A stretch of DNA of 64,000 nucleotides from Pseudomonadota bacterium. Its GTDB lineage: Bacteria > Pseudomonadota > Gammaproteobacteria > Burkholderiales > Burkholderiaceae_C. The stretch is taken from contig JAIUPH010000011.1 in NCBI GenBank assembly GCA_020161065.1, positions 620,001 through 684,000 of the forward strand. The letters are read 5' to 3'. Of the stretch, positions 35,532 to 43,871 are shown one piece after another (the first letter of the stretch is position 1; the number at the start of each line of letters is the position of its first letter). The notes below the pieces were generated by a model that saw nothing but the letters and a program-made list of their open reading frames with translations, had not been told where the DNA came from and did no database searches. Made by a program: the position numbers and the translations under genes.

Positions 35532-37150
35532 AAGCCGGCGGCCTGCCCGTCGCGGCGCGGGTCGCTGGCGGCGGCATAACCTTCGACCGACGGGTCACCC
35601 AGCCGCCAGATGAACTGGCCGGCACCGTAGTCCTGGTAGCTGTCGGTGAAGGGCAACACGTGGTGGCCGCGCTCGCGCAGGCCTTGCACGGTGGCCTCGG
35701 GCATGCCCAGCTCGCAGTTGACCATGCCGCCCGCGAAGCGCCAGCGCGGGGCGTCGCAGGCGGCCTGCGGCTGCTGGCGGTAGTCCAGCATGCGAACCAG
35801 GGTCTGCAGATGGCCTTGCGGCTGCATGTCGCCGCCCATCACGCCGAAGCTCATCTGCGGGCGGCCGTCCTTCATCAGGAACGCCGGGATGATGGTGTGG
35901 AAGGGGCGCTTGCCCGGCCCCACGAGGTTGTCGCGCCCGGGGTCGAGCGTGAAGCCGTGGCCGCGGTTCTGCAGGCTCAAGCCGTAGCCGGGCACGACGA
36001 CGCCCGAGCCGAAGCCCATGTAGTTGCTCTGGATGAAGCTGACCATCATGCCGCGCTCGTCGGCCGCGGTGAGGTAGATGGTGCCGCCCTGCGGGCCGTG
36101 GCCGGGGCCGAAGTCCTGCGCGCGCTTCGGGTCGATCAGCGCGGCGCGCTGCTTAAGGTAGGCCGCATCCAGCATCTGCGCCGGCTTGAGCCGCATCGCC
36201 GCCGGCTCGGCGACATAACGGTAGACATCGGCGAACGCGAGCTTCATCGCTTCGATCTGCAGGTGCTGGCTGGCGGCGCCGTCGACCGGCAGCGCGCCGA
36301 TGTCGAAGTGCTGCAGGATGCCGAGCGCGATCAACGCCGCGATGCCCTGGCCGTTGGGCGGGATCTCGTGCAGCGCATGGCCGCGGTAGTCCTGCGCGAT
36401 GGTGCCGACCCACTCCGGCTGGTGGGCGTTGAAATCGGCCTCGCGCATGACGCCGCCGTGGGCCTGGGCGTGCGCGGCGGCGGCGGCGGCGATCTCGCCG
36501 CGGTAGAAGGCCTCGCCCTTGCTGTCGGCAATCAGGCGCAGCGTGCGCGCCGCCGCGGGGAAGCTGAACCGCTGGCCCACCGCCGGCACGCGGCCCTGCG
36601 GCAGAAAGGCCTCGGCGAAGCCGGGCTGCTGCGTCAGCTCGGGCAGCTCGGCGGCGGCGGCCCATTTGCCTTGCACGATCACCGGCACCGCGTAGCCGCG
36701 CTCGGCGGTCTCGATGGCCGGCGCCAGCAGGTCACCGAAAGGCAGTTTCCCGAAACGTTGGTGCAGCGCGGCCCAGGCCGAAACGGCGCCGGGCACGGTG
36801 ACGGCGTCCCAGCCGCGCTTGGGCGGCGTCTTGGCGTCGGCGCCGTACTTGGCGCGGAAGTAGTCGGGCGTCCAGCCCTGCGGCGCGCGGCCCGAGGCGT
36901 TGAGCCCGTGCAGCGCCTGCCCGTCCCACAGGATGCAGAAGGCGTCGGACCCCAGGCCGTTGCTGCAGGGCTCGACGATGGTCATCACCGCAGCGGCGGT
37001 GATGGCCGCGTCGACCGCGTTGCCGCCGGCCTGCAGCATGCGCAGCCCGGCCTGCGCGGCCAGCGGGTGCGAGGTGGAAACGACGTTGCGCGCGAAGATC
37101 GGGCTGCGCTGGCTGGCGTAGCCGCGGGTCCAGTCGAAGGCGTGGGACAT
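35528..37150 (-). CDS. ggt: Gamma-glutamyltransferase family protein
   Basis: 540 residues. The heavy-subunit part has VVSTSHPLAAQAGLRMLQAG, then GNAVDAAITAAAV and NGLGSDAFCILWDG. The autoprocessing Thr is Thr357 in PQGGTIYLTAADERG, followed by SFIQSNYMGFGSGVVVPGYG and the small-subunit motif MSFGVMGGDMQPQGHLQ. This is the YwrD/GGT-like subgroup, without a signal peptide, so the enzyme is probably cytoplasmic. It transfers or hydrolyses gamma-glutamyl groups from glutathione-like amides. Coupled to the downstream EamA exporter. Confidence 0.92.
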   Translation of the reverse strand: MSHAFDWTRGYASQRSPIFARNVVSTSHPLAAQAGLRMLQAGGNAVDAAITAAAVMTIVEPCSNGLGSDAFCILWDGQALHGLNASGRAPQGWTPDYFRAKYGADAKTPPKRGWDAVTVPGAVSAWAALHQRFGKLPFGDLLAPAIETAERGYAVPVIVQGKWAAAAELPELTQQPGFAEAFLPQGRVPAVGQRFSFPAAARTLRLIADSKGEAFYRGEIAAAAAAHAQAHGGVMREADFNAHQPEWVGTIAQDYRGHALHEIPPNGQGIAALIALGILQHFDIGALPVDGAASQHLQIEAMKLAFADVYRYVAEPAAMRLKPAQMLDAAYLKQRAALIDPKRAQDFGPGHGPQGGTIYLTAADERGMMVSFIQSNYMGFGSGVVVPGYGLSLQNRGHGFTLDPGRDNLVGPGKRPFHTIIPAFLMKDGRPQMSFGVMGGDMQPQGHLQTLVRMLDYRQQPQAACDAPRWRFAGGMVNCELGMPEATVQGLRERGHHVLPFTDSYQDYGAGQFIWRLGDPSVEGYAAASDPRRDGQAAGF

Positions 37151-37185
37151 GGCGGTCGGTCCGTGGTGGGTGGAAGGGGTGGTGC

Positions 37186-38790
37186 TCAACGGGGCAGGCC
37201 GGGGCGCTGTTCGAGCAGCGGGTCGGCCACGTAGCGGCGCAGCACCGGCGGCGCCTGGCCCTGCTGGAAGCTCAGGCGCTGGGCGCGCAATTCGGCGTCG
37301 AAGGCGGTGAAGCGCTCCAGCCGGCGCTGGTGCTCGACCCAGTTCTCGTCGACGAAGTATTCGATGTAGCGGCCCGGCACCGCGGTGTCGCGGAACAGCC
37401 CCCACGACAGCGCGCCCTGGCGCAGCCGCGCGCGGCGGGTGCGCGCCATCACGGCGGCGAATTCGGCCGCCTGCGCGGGGTCGATCTGGTACTCCAGCGT
37501 CACCATCACCGGGCCTTCGTCGGGGCCGATGTCGAAGGCCGCCTGCGGCTGCACGCCGGTCTGCGCCGGCGAGAAATCGATGTCGGCCAGCCACTCGACG
37601 CTGAGCCGCCGCGTCAGCAGCAGCAGCGTCAGGCCCAGCGCGGCGGCGGCCAGCACGGCGGTGCGAACGTCGCTGAAGGCCGCCACCTGGCCCCACAGCA
37701 GCGAGCCCAGCGCCGAGCCGCCCATCAGCGCCATCTGGTAGATCGACATGCCGCGCGCGCGCACCCAGTCGGGCATGGCCTGCTGGGCGGCGACGGTCAG
37801 CGAGTTGGCCACCGAGATCCAGGCCATGCCCACCACCACCATCGCCGGCACCGCCAGCCACACCTCGGGCAGCAGCACCACGGCCACCGTGACGGCGGCG
37901 TGCACCAGCGTGCCGACGGTGACGAACTGGTTGCGCGAGAAGCGCTGCCGCCAGTGCGGGAAGCGCAGCGCCGCGACGATGGCGCCGATGCCGATCGACG
38001 ACAGCATCACCGTGAAGGTGCCCGGCCCGCCGCCGTGCAGCTGGCGCGCCACCAGCGGCAACAGCGACATCAGCGCCGTGGCCTGCAGGAAGAACAGCGC
38101 CACGCGCAGCATCACCACGCGCAGCCGGTGCGACTGCAGCGTGAAGTTGATGCCGGCGCGCATGGCGCCCCAGAAGCGCTCGCCGGGCAGCGTGCTGGTG
38201 CGCGGCTGGCTCTGCCAGCGCAGGATCAGCACGAAGGCCACGCCGGCCAGCAAGGCGTTGAGCACGAACACCGCCGCCGGGCTGTAGACCGCCAGCAGGC
38301 CGCCGGCCAGCGCCGGGCCGACCACGCGCGAGAGGTTCATCGCGATGCCGTTGAGCGCCAGCGACTGCGGCAGGTGCTCCTTGCTGACCACCTGCGGCAC
38401 GATGGCGGCGAACACCGGCCAGCGCATCGCGAGGCCGAAGCCGTTGAGGAAGGTCAGCACCAGCAGCAGCTCGGCCGTCAGCGCCTGCACCACGGCGGCG
38501 GCGGCCAGCACCAGCGCGATCACCAGCACCCACAGCTGCGTGGCCGCGAAGTAGCGCCGGCGGTCGAGGATGTCGGCCAGCGCGCCGCTGGGCAGCCCGA
38601 GCAGGAACACCGGCAGCGTGCTGGCGGTGGACACCAGCGCCACCATCACCGGGCTGGTGGTGAGCGTGGTCATCAGCCAGGCGGCGGCCACGTCGTTCAT
38701 CCACATCGTCAGGTTGGCCGCCAGCCAGGCGAACCACAGGCCGCGGAAGACGGGCCCTTGCAGCGGGGCGAGTGCGGGGGGCAGGTTCAC
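37186..38790 (-). CDS. MFS transporter (EntS-like) with a C-terminal soluble ABM-like domain
   Basis: About 534 residues. Residues 1-400 are an MFS_3/EntS-type carrier with 11-12 helices: WFAWLAANLTMWMNDVAAAW, PSGALADILDRRRYFAATQL, LAMRWPVFAAIVPQVVSKEH, LNGIAMNLSRVVGPALAGGL. A soluble C-terminal part of about 100 residues (VMVTLEYQIDPAQAAEFAAV, GLFRDTAVPGRYIEYFVDEN, HQRRLERFTAFDAEL) looks like an antibiotic-biosynthesis-monooxygenase-type fold. I chose the GTG at 38790 because longer frames would run through the hairpin at 38813-38836. Substrate unknown. Confidence 0.85.
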   Translation of the reverse strand: MNLPPALAPLQGPVFRGLWFAWLAANLTMWMNDVAAAWLMTTLTTSPVMVALVSTASTLPVFLLGLPSGALADILDRRRYFAATQLWVLVIALVLAAAAVVQALTAELLLVLTFLNGFGLAMRWPVFAAIVPQVVSKEHLPQSLALNGIAMNLSRVVGPALAGGLLAVYSPAAVFVLNALLAGVAFVLILRWQSQPRTSTLPGERFWGAMRAGINFTLQSHRLRVVMLRVALFFLQATALMSLLPLVARQLHGGGPGTFTVMLSSIGIGAIVAALRFPHWRQRFSRNQFVTVGTLVHAAVTVAVVLLPEVWLAVPAMVVVGMAWISVANSLTVAAQQAMPDWVRARGMSIYQMALMGGSALGSLLWGQVAAFSDVRTAVLAAAALGLTLLLLTRRLSVEWLADIDFSPAQTGVQPQAAFDIGPDEGPVMVTLEYQIDPAQAAEFAAVMARTRRARLRQGALSWGLFRDTAVPGRYIEYFVDENWVEHQRRLERFTAFDAELRAQRLSFQQGQAPPVLRRYVADPLLEQRPGLPR

Positions 38791-38812
38791 GTGTGGGGTG
38801 CGCACCAACAAC

Positions 38813-38836
38813 AAGGCCCCGGCGATGCGGGGCCTT
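38813..38836 (-). terminator. Hairpin terminator between tctA and the MFS gene
   Basis: AAGGCCCC (38813-38820) and GGGGCCTT (38829-38836) form a perfect 8-bp stem with an 8-base loop. On the minus strand it is followed by GTTGTTGG. It separates the two minus-strand genes and argues for the GTG start of the MFS gene. Confidence 0.7.
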
Positions 38837-38902
38837 GGATTCAATTGTGCGTCAAGCTCGTCAGTGGAGCCTGACCGCCAGCCTGCGGCCAGCCCCTCCT
38901 GA

Positions 38903-38936
38903 GGCGAGGGACCGTCCGCAGGGACGGTCTCTCGTC
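38903..38936 (-). terminator. Long hairpin just after the tctA stop
   Basis: GACCGTCC (38910-38917) and GGACGGTC (38922-38929) pair around a 4-base loop, and the stem extends outwards with wobble pairs to 38903 and 38936. It begins 2 bases past the tctA stop codon. Probably the main terminator of the tctBA unit. Confidence 0.65.
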
Positions 38937-38937
38937 C

Positions 38938-40452
38938 TCAGTCGGCATCCTGGAACGCCTCTTCGCGCTTGTTCTTGATCGCCGGCAGCGACACCACCAC
39001 GATCATCGCCAGCGCCGCCAGCAGCAGCCCGGCCGACAGCGGCCGCGTCACGAAGGTGGACCAGTCGCCGCGCGACAGCAGCAGCGCGCGGCGCAGGTTC
39101 TCTTCCATCATCGGCCCGAGGATGAAGCCCAGCAGCAGCGGCGCGGCCTCGCAGCTCAGCTTGTAGAAGATGTAGCCGATCAGGCCGAACAGCACGCCGG
39201 TGAAGACGTCGAAGTTGTTGTTGTTCAGCGTGTACAAGCCGATGCAGCAGAAGCACAGGATGGCCGGGAACAGGAAGCGGTAAGGCACCGTCAGCAGCTT
39301 GATCCAGATGCCGATCAGCGGCAGGTTCAGGATCACCAGCATCGCGTTGCCGACCCACATCGACGCGATCAGGCCCCAGAACAGCTGCGGGTTGCTCGTC
39401 ATCACCTGCGGGCCGGGCTGGATGCCCTTGATCGTCATCGCGCCGACCATCAGCGCCATCACGGCGTTGGGCGGGATGCCCAGCGTCAGCATCGGGATGA
39501 AGCTGGTCTGCGCGCCGGCGTTGTTGGCCGACTCGGGGCCCGCCACGCCGCGGATGTTGCCCTGGCCGAAAGGCACCTCGCCGGGCTTCATCGGCGACTT
39601 CTTTTCCACCGTGTAGGCAGCGAACGAGGCCAGCAACGCGCCGCCGCCGGGCAGCACGCCGAGCAAGGAGCCGAGCGCCGTGCCGCGCAGCACCGCCGGC
39701 CAGGCGAACTTGAAGTCCTGCTTGGTCGGCCACAGGCCCTTCACGTCCTTGGTGAAGACCTCGCGGTGCTCGGCCGGCTGGCCCAGGTTGGCGATGATCT
39801 CGCCGAAGCCGAACACGCCCATCGCGATGGCGACGAAGCCGATGCCGTCGGTCAGCTCGGGGATGTCGAAGCTGTAGCGCGGCACGCCGGAGATCACGTC
39901 GGTGTTGATCTGCCCGAGCAGCAGGCCGAGGATGATCATCGAGATCGCCTTGATCAGCGAGCCCGAGGCCAGCACCACGGCGCCGATCAGGCCCAGCACC
40001 ATCAGGCTGAAGTACTCGGCGGGGCCGAACTTGAAGGCCAGCTCGGTCAGCGGCGGCGCGAAGGCGGCGATGATGACCGTGCCCACGCAACCGGCGAAGA
40101 ACGAGCCCAGGCCGGCCGCCGCCAGCGCGGCGCCGGCGCGGCCCTTGCGGGCCATCTTGTAGCCGTCGAGCGCGGTGACGACCGAGCTCGATTCGCCCGG
40201 CACGTTGATCAGGATGGCGGTGGTGCTGCCGCCGTACTGCGCGCCGTAGTAGATGCCGGCCAGCATGATCAGCGCCGGCGTGGCGTCCAGCGCGTAGATG
40301 CTGGGCAGCAGCATCGCGATGGTGGCCACCGGGCCGAGGCCCGGCAGCACGCCGATCAGCGTGCCCAGCACCGCGCCGCCGAAGGCGTACAGCAGGTTCT
40401 GCAGCGTGAAGGCGACGCCGAAGCCAAGCGCGAGGTTGTTCAGGAGGTCCAT
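38938..40452 (-). CDS. tctA: Tripartite tricarboxylate transporter large permease subunit
   Basis: 504 residues, 11-12 membrane helices. TctA hallmarks: GTLIGVLPGLGPVATIAMLL, GIYYGAQYGGSTTAILINVP and the second half GVLPGGGALLASFAAYTVEK with GVAGPESANNAGAQTSFIPM. Both glycine-rich hairpins of the carboxylate pathway are intact. It works with the small subunit TctB and a periplasmic TctC receptor to import di/tricarboxylates driven by ion gradients. TctB lies 13 bp upstream; no TctC gene is in the window, as often with detached receptors in this group. Confidence 0.94.
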   Translation of the reverse strand: MDLLNNLALGFGVAFTLQNLLYAFGGAVLGTLIGVLPGLGPVATIAMLLPSIYALDATPALIMLAGIYYGAQYGGSTTAILINVPGESSSVVTALDGYKMARKGRAGAALAAAGLGSFFAGCVGTVIIAAFAPPLTELAFKFGPAEYFSLMVLGLIGAVVLASGSLIKAISMIILGLLLGQINTDVISGVPRYSFDIPELTDGIGFVAIAMGVFGFGEIIANLGQPAEHREVFTKDVKGLWPTKQDFKFAWPAVLRGTALGSLLGVLPGGGALLASFAAYTVEKKSPMKPGEVPFGQGNIRGVAGPESANNAGAQTSFIPMLTLGIPPNAVMALMVGAMTIKGIQPGPQVMTSNPQLFWGLIASMWVGNAMLVILNLPLIGIWIKLLTVPYRFLFPAILCFCCIGLYTLNNNNFDVFTGVLFGLIGYIFYKLSCEAAPLLLGFILGPMMEENLRRALLLSRGDWSTFVTRPLSAGLLLAALAMIVVVSLPAIKNKREEAFQDAD

Positions 40453-40465
40453 GTCGTCGTCCTCG

Positions 40466-40939
40466 TCACTGCGCCGCGGTCTGCATGAAGGTGGGCCACA
40501 GCGGGATGGTGAGGCTCAGACCCTTGATGAAAATGGCCCACGAGCCGACCGTCAGGATCGCGCTGTTGATCAGCGCGTCGCGCCAGTGGAACTCGTCGCC
40601 GGCGGCCGAGCTGGTGAACACCAGGATGGGCAGCGCGATGGCCATGCCCAGCCACGGCAGCAGCACGCCGAACAAGGCGATCGAGGCCAGGATGATGAGC
40701 AGCGGCCGCCACGCGAAGGCGCCGACCTTGTCGCCGCCCTCGACCTCGACGGTCAGCGCCTTGAACAGCACCACCGCGCCGAGGATGGCCAGGATGATGC
40801 CCAGCCCGAACGGAAAGTAGCCCGGCCCCGGCCGCGCCGAGTTGCCGAAGCTGTAGTTGGTGGCGCCCCAGGCGAAGCCGATGCCCACCACGATGAACAT
40901 CAGCCCCGACCAGAAGTCGCGCTGGCTCTTGATTTTCAC
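40466..40939 (-). CDS. tctB: Tripartite tricarboxylate transporter small permease subunit
   Basis: 157 residues with four membrane segments. The TctB start KSQRDFWSGLMFIVVGIGFA, then GTATHYGFGSAARMGPGYFP-like sequence (TNYSFGNSARPGPGYFPFGL) is characteristic. GTG start at 40939, with GGAG eight bases upstream. It is the first gene of the unit; the region before it (40940-41130) holds several hairpins and no gene. Confidence 0.92.
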   Translation of the reverse strand: MKIKSQRDFWSGLMFIVVGIGFAWGATNYSFGNSARPGPGYFPFGLGIILAILGAVVLFKALTVEVEGGDKVGAFAWRPLLIILASIALFGVLLPWLGMAIALPILVFTSSAAGDEFHWRDALINSAILTVGSWAIFIKGLSLTIPLWPTFMQTAAQ

Positions 40940-41025
40940 GAGTTGTCTCCTCCAGCAGATGGATTCGCGGACCATTCTAGGGAGCGGTCTCCGCCTTCCC
41001 CGATGTGGTTTCCACTTAACGTTGA

Positions 41026-41102
41026 GCCCCCTACGGCTCGCTAGGGCGAGCCGGTCCCCCCGAGGGGGAGCGTTCCGGACCGGCACAGCCGGATCCGGAA
41101 CT
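41026..41102. repeat. Cluster of three hairpins between gspE-like gene and tctB
   Basis: Three inverted repeats in a row: GGCTCGC/GCGAGCC (41035-41052), CCCCC/GGGGG (41057-41068) and GTTCCGG/CCGGAAC (41072-41101), the last with an inner CCGGC/GCCGG stem. Similar G+C hairpin strings recur between genes in Burkholderiales genomes. It lies downstream of the ATPase gene, so it may terminate that transcript. The same 190-bp gap contains no coding sequence I can recognise. Confidence 0.55.
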
Positions 41103-41130
41103 TCTCGATTCCCAGCAGGCCGCCGATGGT

Positions 41131-42960
41131 TCAACCCCCGGCATCCGCCCCGGGCGTGCTGCGCAGCACTTCCTCGATCGTGGTCTCGCCGCCGGCCACT
41201 TTCATGGCGCCGGCCAGGCGCAGCGGGCGCATGCCGTCCTTGTAGGCCTGGCGGCGCAGCGCCATCGCGTCCAGCGCGGGGTGGATGCTGTGGCGCGCCG
41301 CTTCGGTCACGGTCAGCAGCTCGTAAAGGCCGGCGCGGCCGCGGTAGCCGGTGTGGCGGCACTCCAGGCAGCCCACGGCCTTGTAGGCGCGCACGCCGCC
41401 CGACAGCCGCCACGGCCGCGCCAGTTCGTCCAGGCTTTCGCGCGTGGTGGCCTCATCGCGCTGCTTGCAGGCGGCGCACAGCGTGCGCGTGAGGCGCTGC
41501 GCCAGCACGCCGATGACGGTGGCCGCGATCAGGTAGCTCGGCACGCCCAGGTCGGCCAGCCGCGTGATGGCGCTGGCCGAATCGTTGGTGTGCAGCGTGC
41601 TGAAGACGAGGTGGCCGGTCAGCGCCGCCTGGATCGCCATCTCGGCGGTGGCCAGGTCGCGGATCTCGCCGACCATGATGATGTCCGGGTCCTGCCGCAT
41701 CAGCGCGCGCAGGCCTTCGGCGAAGCCCATGTCGAGCGCCGGCTGCACCTGCGTCTGGTTGAAGGCCGGCTCGATCATCTCGATCGGGTCTTCGATCGTG
41801 CAGACGTTGACCTCCTCGGTGGCCAGGGCCTTCAGCGTGGCGTACAGCGTGGTGGTCTTGCCGCTGCCGGTGGGCCCGGTGACGAGGATGATGCCGTGCG
41901 CATGGCCGATCAGCTGCTGCCAGCGCTCGGCCTCGTGGGCGCCGAAGCCGAGCTGCTCGACGCGCTTGAGCGCCGTCTGCGGGTCGAAGATGCGCATCAC
42001 CAGCTTCTCGCCGAACGCGGTGGGCAGCGTCGACAGCCGCATCTCCACCTCGCCGCCGGCGCCGTCGGCGGTGTCGGGGCGGCGCGTCTTGATGCGGCCG
42101 TCGAGCGGGCGGCGCTTTTCCACCACGTCCATGCGGCCGAGCAGCTTGATGCGCGAGGTCATCGCCGCCATCACCACCAGCGGCACCTGGTAGACGGTGT
42201 GCAGCACGCCGTCGATGCGAAAGCGGATGGCGCCCATGTCGCGCCGCGGCTCGAGGTGGATGTCGCTGGCGCGCTGGTCGAAGGCGTACTGCCACAGCCA
42301 GTCGACCACCTGCACCACGCCCTGGTCGTTGGCGTCGAGCGTGCCCTTGGTCTTGCCCAGCTCGACCAGCTGCTCGAAGCTGGCGCTGCCCGAGGTCTCG
42401 CCGCTCTTCTGCGCGGCGCGCACCTGGCGCGCCAGCGCGTAGAACTCGGTCGTGAAGCGGCGCACGTCGTCGGGGTTGGCGACCACCACGCGCACGCTGC
42501 GCCGCAGGTGGTTCTCGATCTCGCTGACCCAGCCCAGGTCGAAGGGCTCGGCGGTGGCCACCGTGACCTCGGCCGTGCCCACCTTCACCGGCAGCGCGCG
42601 GCGCAGCTCGGCGTACTGCACCGGCATCACCTCGGCGACGCGGCCGACGTCGGCGCGCAGCGGGTCGATGCGCAGGTAGCCCAGCCGCGCGCGGCCGGCC
42701 AGCCACTCGGTCAGCGCCTCCATGTCCAGCGGCTTGGCGGCGCCGGCGGCGTCGCGCCGCACCAGGCCGGCGCCGCCCAGGCGCACCAGCGCGTGCAAGG
42801 TGGAGTTGCCGGCCGACAAGCGGCGCGCCACGCGCTCGACGTCGTCGGCGCCGATCCAGCCGTCTTCGCGCAGCCAGTCGAGCAACAGCCGCCATTCGAG
42901 GCGGCCTTTGTGGATGGGCGCGGGGGTGTTTGCGTGGACGGGTGCGGCGGCCTTGACCAT
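41131..42960 (-). CDS. GspE/PilB-type secretion or pilus assembly ATPase
   Basis: 609 residues. An N-terminal MshEN-like domain (about 20-170: ARLGYLRIDPLRADVGRVAE, VTVATAEPFDLGWVSEIENH) is followed by the ATPase: DQRASDIHLEPRRDMGAIRF, Walker A VTGPTGSGKTTTLYATL, the Asp box CTIEDPIEM, Walker B QDPDIIMVGEIRDLATAEMA and the tetracysteine zinc site CAACKQ...CLECRH. It powers a type II secretion or type IV pilus system. No other gsp or pil genes are nearby, so this is an orphan. ATG at 42960. Confidence 0.9.
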   Translation of the reverse strand: MVKAAAPVHANTPAPIHKGRLEWRLLLDWLREDGWIGADDVERVARRLSAGNSTLHALVRLGGAGLVRRDAAGAAKPLDMEALTEWLAGRARLGYLRIDPLRADVGRVAEVMPVQYAELRRALPVKVGTAEVTVATAEPFDLGWVSEIENHLRRSVRVVVANPDDVRRFTTEFYALARQVRAAQKSGETSGSASFEQLVELGKTKGTLDANDQGVVQVVDWLWQYAFDQRASDIHLEPRRDMGAIRFRIDGVLHTVYQVPLVVMAAMTSRIKLLGRMDVVEKRRPLDGRIKTRRPDTADGAGGEVEMRLSTLPTAFGEKLVMRIFDPQTALKRVEQLGFGAHEAERWQQLIGHAHGIILVTGPTGSGKTTTLYATLKALATEEVNVCTIEDPIEMIEPAFNQTQVQPALDMGFAEGLRALMRQDPDIIMVGEIRDLATAEMAIQAALTGHLVFSTLHTNDSASAITRLADLGVPSYLIAATVIGVLAQRLTRTLCAACKQRDEATTRESLDELARPWRLSGGVRAYKAVGCLECRHTGYRGRAGLYELLTVTEAARHSIHPALDAMALRRQAYKDGMRPLRLAGAMKVAGGETTIEEVLRSTPGADAGG

Positions 42961-43011
42961 CGGTGCATTGTGCGCGCCGCGCGGCGGGCCGAGGTGTCGG
43001 CGCGGACACGT

Positions 43012-43067
43012 GGCGCCCCCCGTCAGCGCTTCGGAGACGTGGCGCGCCTTATCGCCCGGGGGGCGCC
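43012..43067. repeat. 11-bp inverted repeat at the 3' end of the spermidine-synthase-like gene
   Basis: GGCGCCCCCCG (43012-43022) and CGGGGGGCGCC (43057-43067) are perfect inverted copies. The second arm is within the last codons of the gene at 43049. Pairing around 34 bases could make a strong hairpin near the transcript end. Confidence 0.45.
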
Positions 43068-43861
43068 CAGGGCCGCACCATGCGCAGCCATTGGCGCGCG
43101 CGCAGCCCGAGGGCGCCGAAGCGCTGCTCGATCGCCGCGGCGCGCGCCAGCAGCTCGTCGCGGCCCGGCACCACCACGCCCTGCCCGGCCACGGCCACGG
43201 TGTTGCCCTCGCGCGTGGGCCGCAGGCTCCACAGCTGGTCGGCGCCGAAGGCGGCGGCAATGCGCGCGGCGCTGGCCGCGAAGCTGGCGCGGCGGCCGAA
43301 CAGGTTCACGCTCATCACGCCGCCCGGCGCCAGCACGCGGCGGCAGGCGGCGTAGAAGGCTTCGTCGTCGAGCACCGGCGCGGCGGCCTCTTCGTCGTAG
43401 AGGTCGACGTGCAGCAGCGTCACGCCGCCCGGCGGCGCCTGTTGCAGCCAGCGCAAGGCGTCCATCGCCAGCACCTGCAGGCGCGCGCCGTCGTCGGGCA
43501 GCCGGAACCACAGCCGCGCGGCCTGGATCACCAGCGGGTTCAGCTCCACCGCCGTCGTGCGCATGCCCAGCTGGCCGTGCGTGAAGCGCGTGACGGCGCC
43601 GCTGCCCAGGCCGAGCTGCACCGCCAGCCCCGCGCCCAGCGCGTCGGCCGGCCGCCACAACAGGCTGGCCAGCATGCGCTGCACGTAGTCGAGCTCGATG
43701 CGCTGCGGGTCTTTCAGCCGCATCGCGCCCTGCACCCAGACCGAGCCCAGGTGCAGGTAGCGCACGCCGTCGTATTCGCTGATCGTGACGGAGGGGTGCG
43801 CGGCTGCGGCTGGGTCGATGGAGGGGTCGCTGGAGGGGTCGCTGGAATTTCGGCTCGCCAT
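43049..43861 (-). CDS. Spermidine synthase-like methyltransferase-fold protein
   Basis: 270 residues. A beta-hairpin start (EYDGVRYLHLGSVWVQGAMR) is followed by the SAM-type Rossmann core: GLAVQLGLGSGAVTRFTHGQ, TTAVELNPLVIQAARLWFRL, LQVLAMDALRWLQQ, TLLHVDLYDEEAAAPVLDDE, GGVMSVNLFGRR. The Asp pair used in polyamine synthesis is partly changed (DLYDEE), so it may be a spermidine-synthase-like protein with another role. The leader (first 25 residues) is low complexity. It stands between the ATPase and the glycosylase genes with no clear operon. Confidence 0.8.
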   Translation of the reverse strand: MASRNSSDPSSDPSIDPAAAAHPSVTISEYDGVRYLHLGSVWVQGAMRLKDPQRIELDYVQRMLASLLWRPADALGAGLAVQLGLGSGAVTRFTHGQLGMRTTAVELNPLVIQAARLWFRLPDDGARLQVLAMDALRWLQQAPPGGVTLLHVDLYDEEAAAPVLDDEAFYAACRRVLAPGGVMSVNLFGRRASFAASAARIAAAFGADQLWSLRPTREGNTVAVAGQGVVVPGRDELLARAAAIEQRFGALGLRARQWLRMVRPWAPPGR

Positions 43862-43871
43862 GGCGGCGAGG

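Noticed and set aside
38791-38844. Upstream extension of the MFS gene to a TTG at 38844
   Set aside because: It would translate through a strong 8-bp terminator hairpin.
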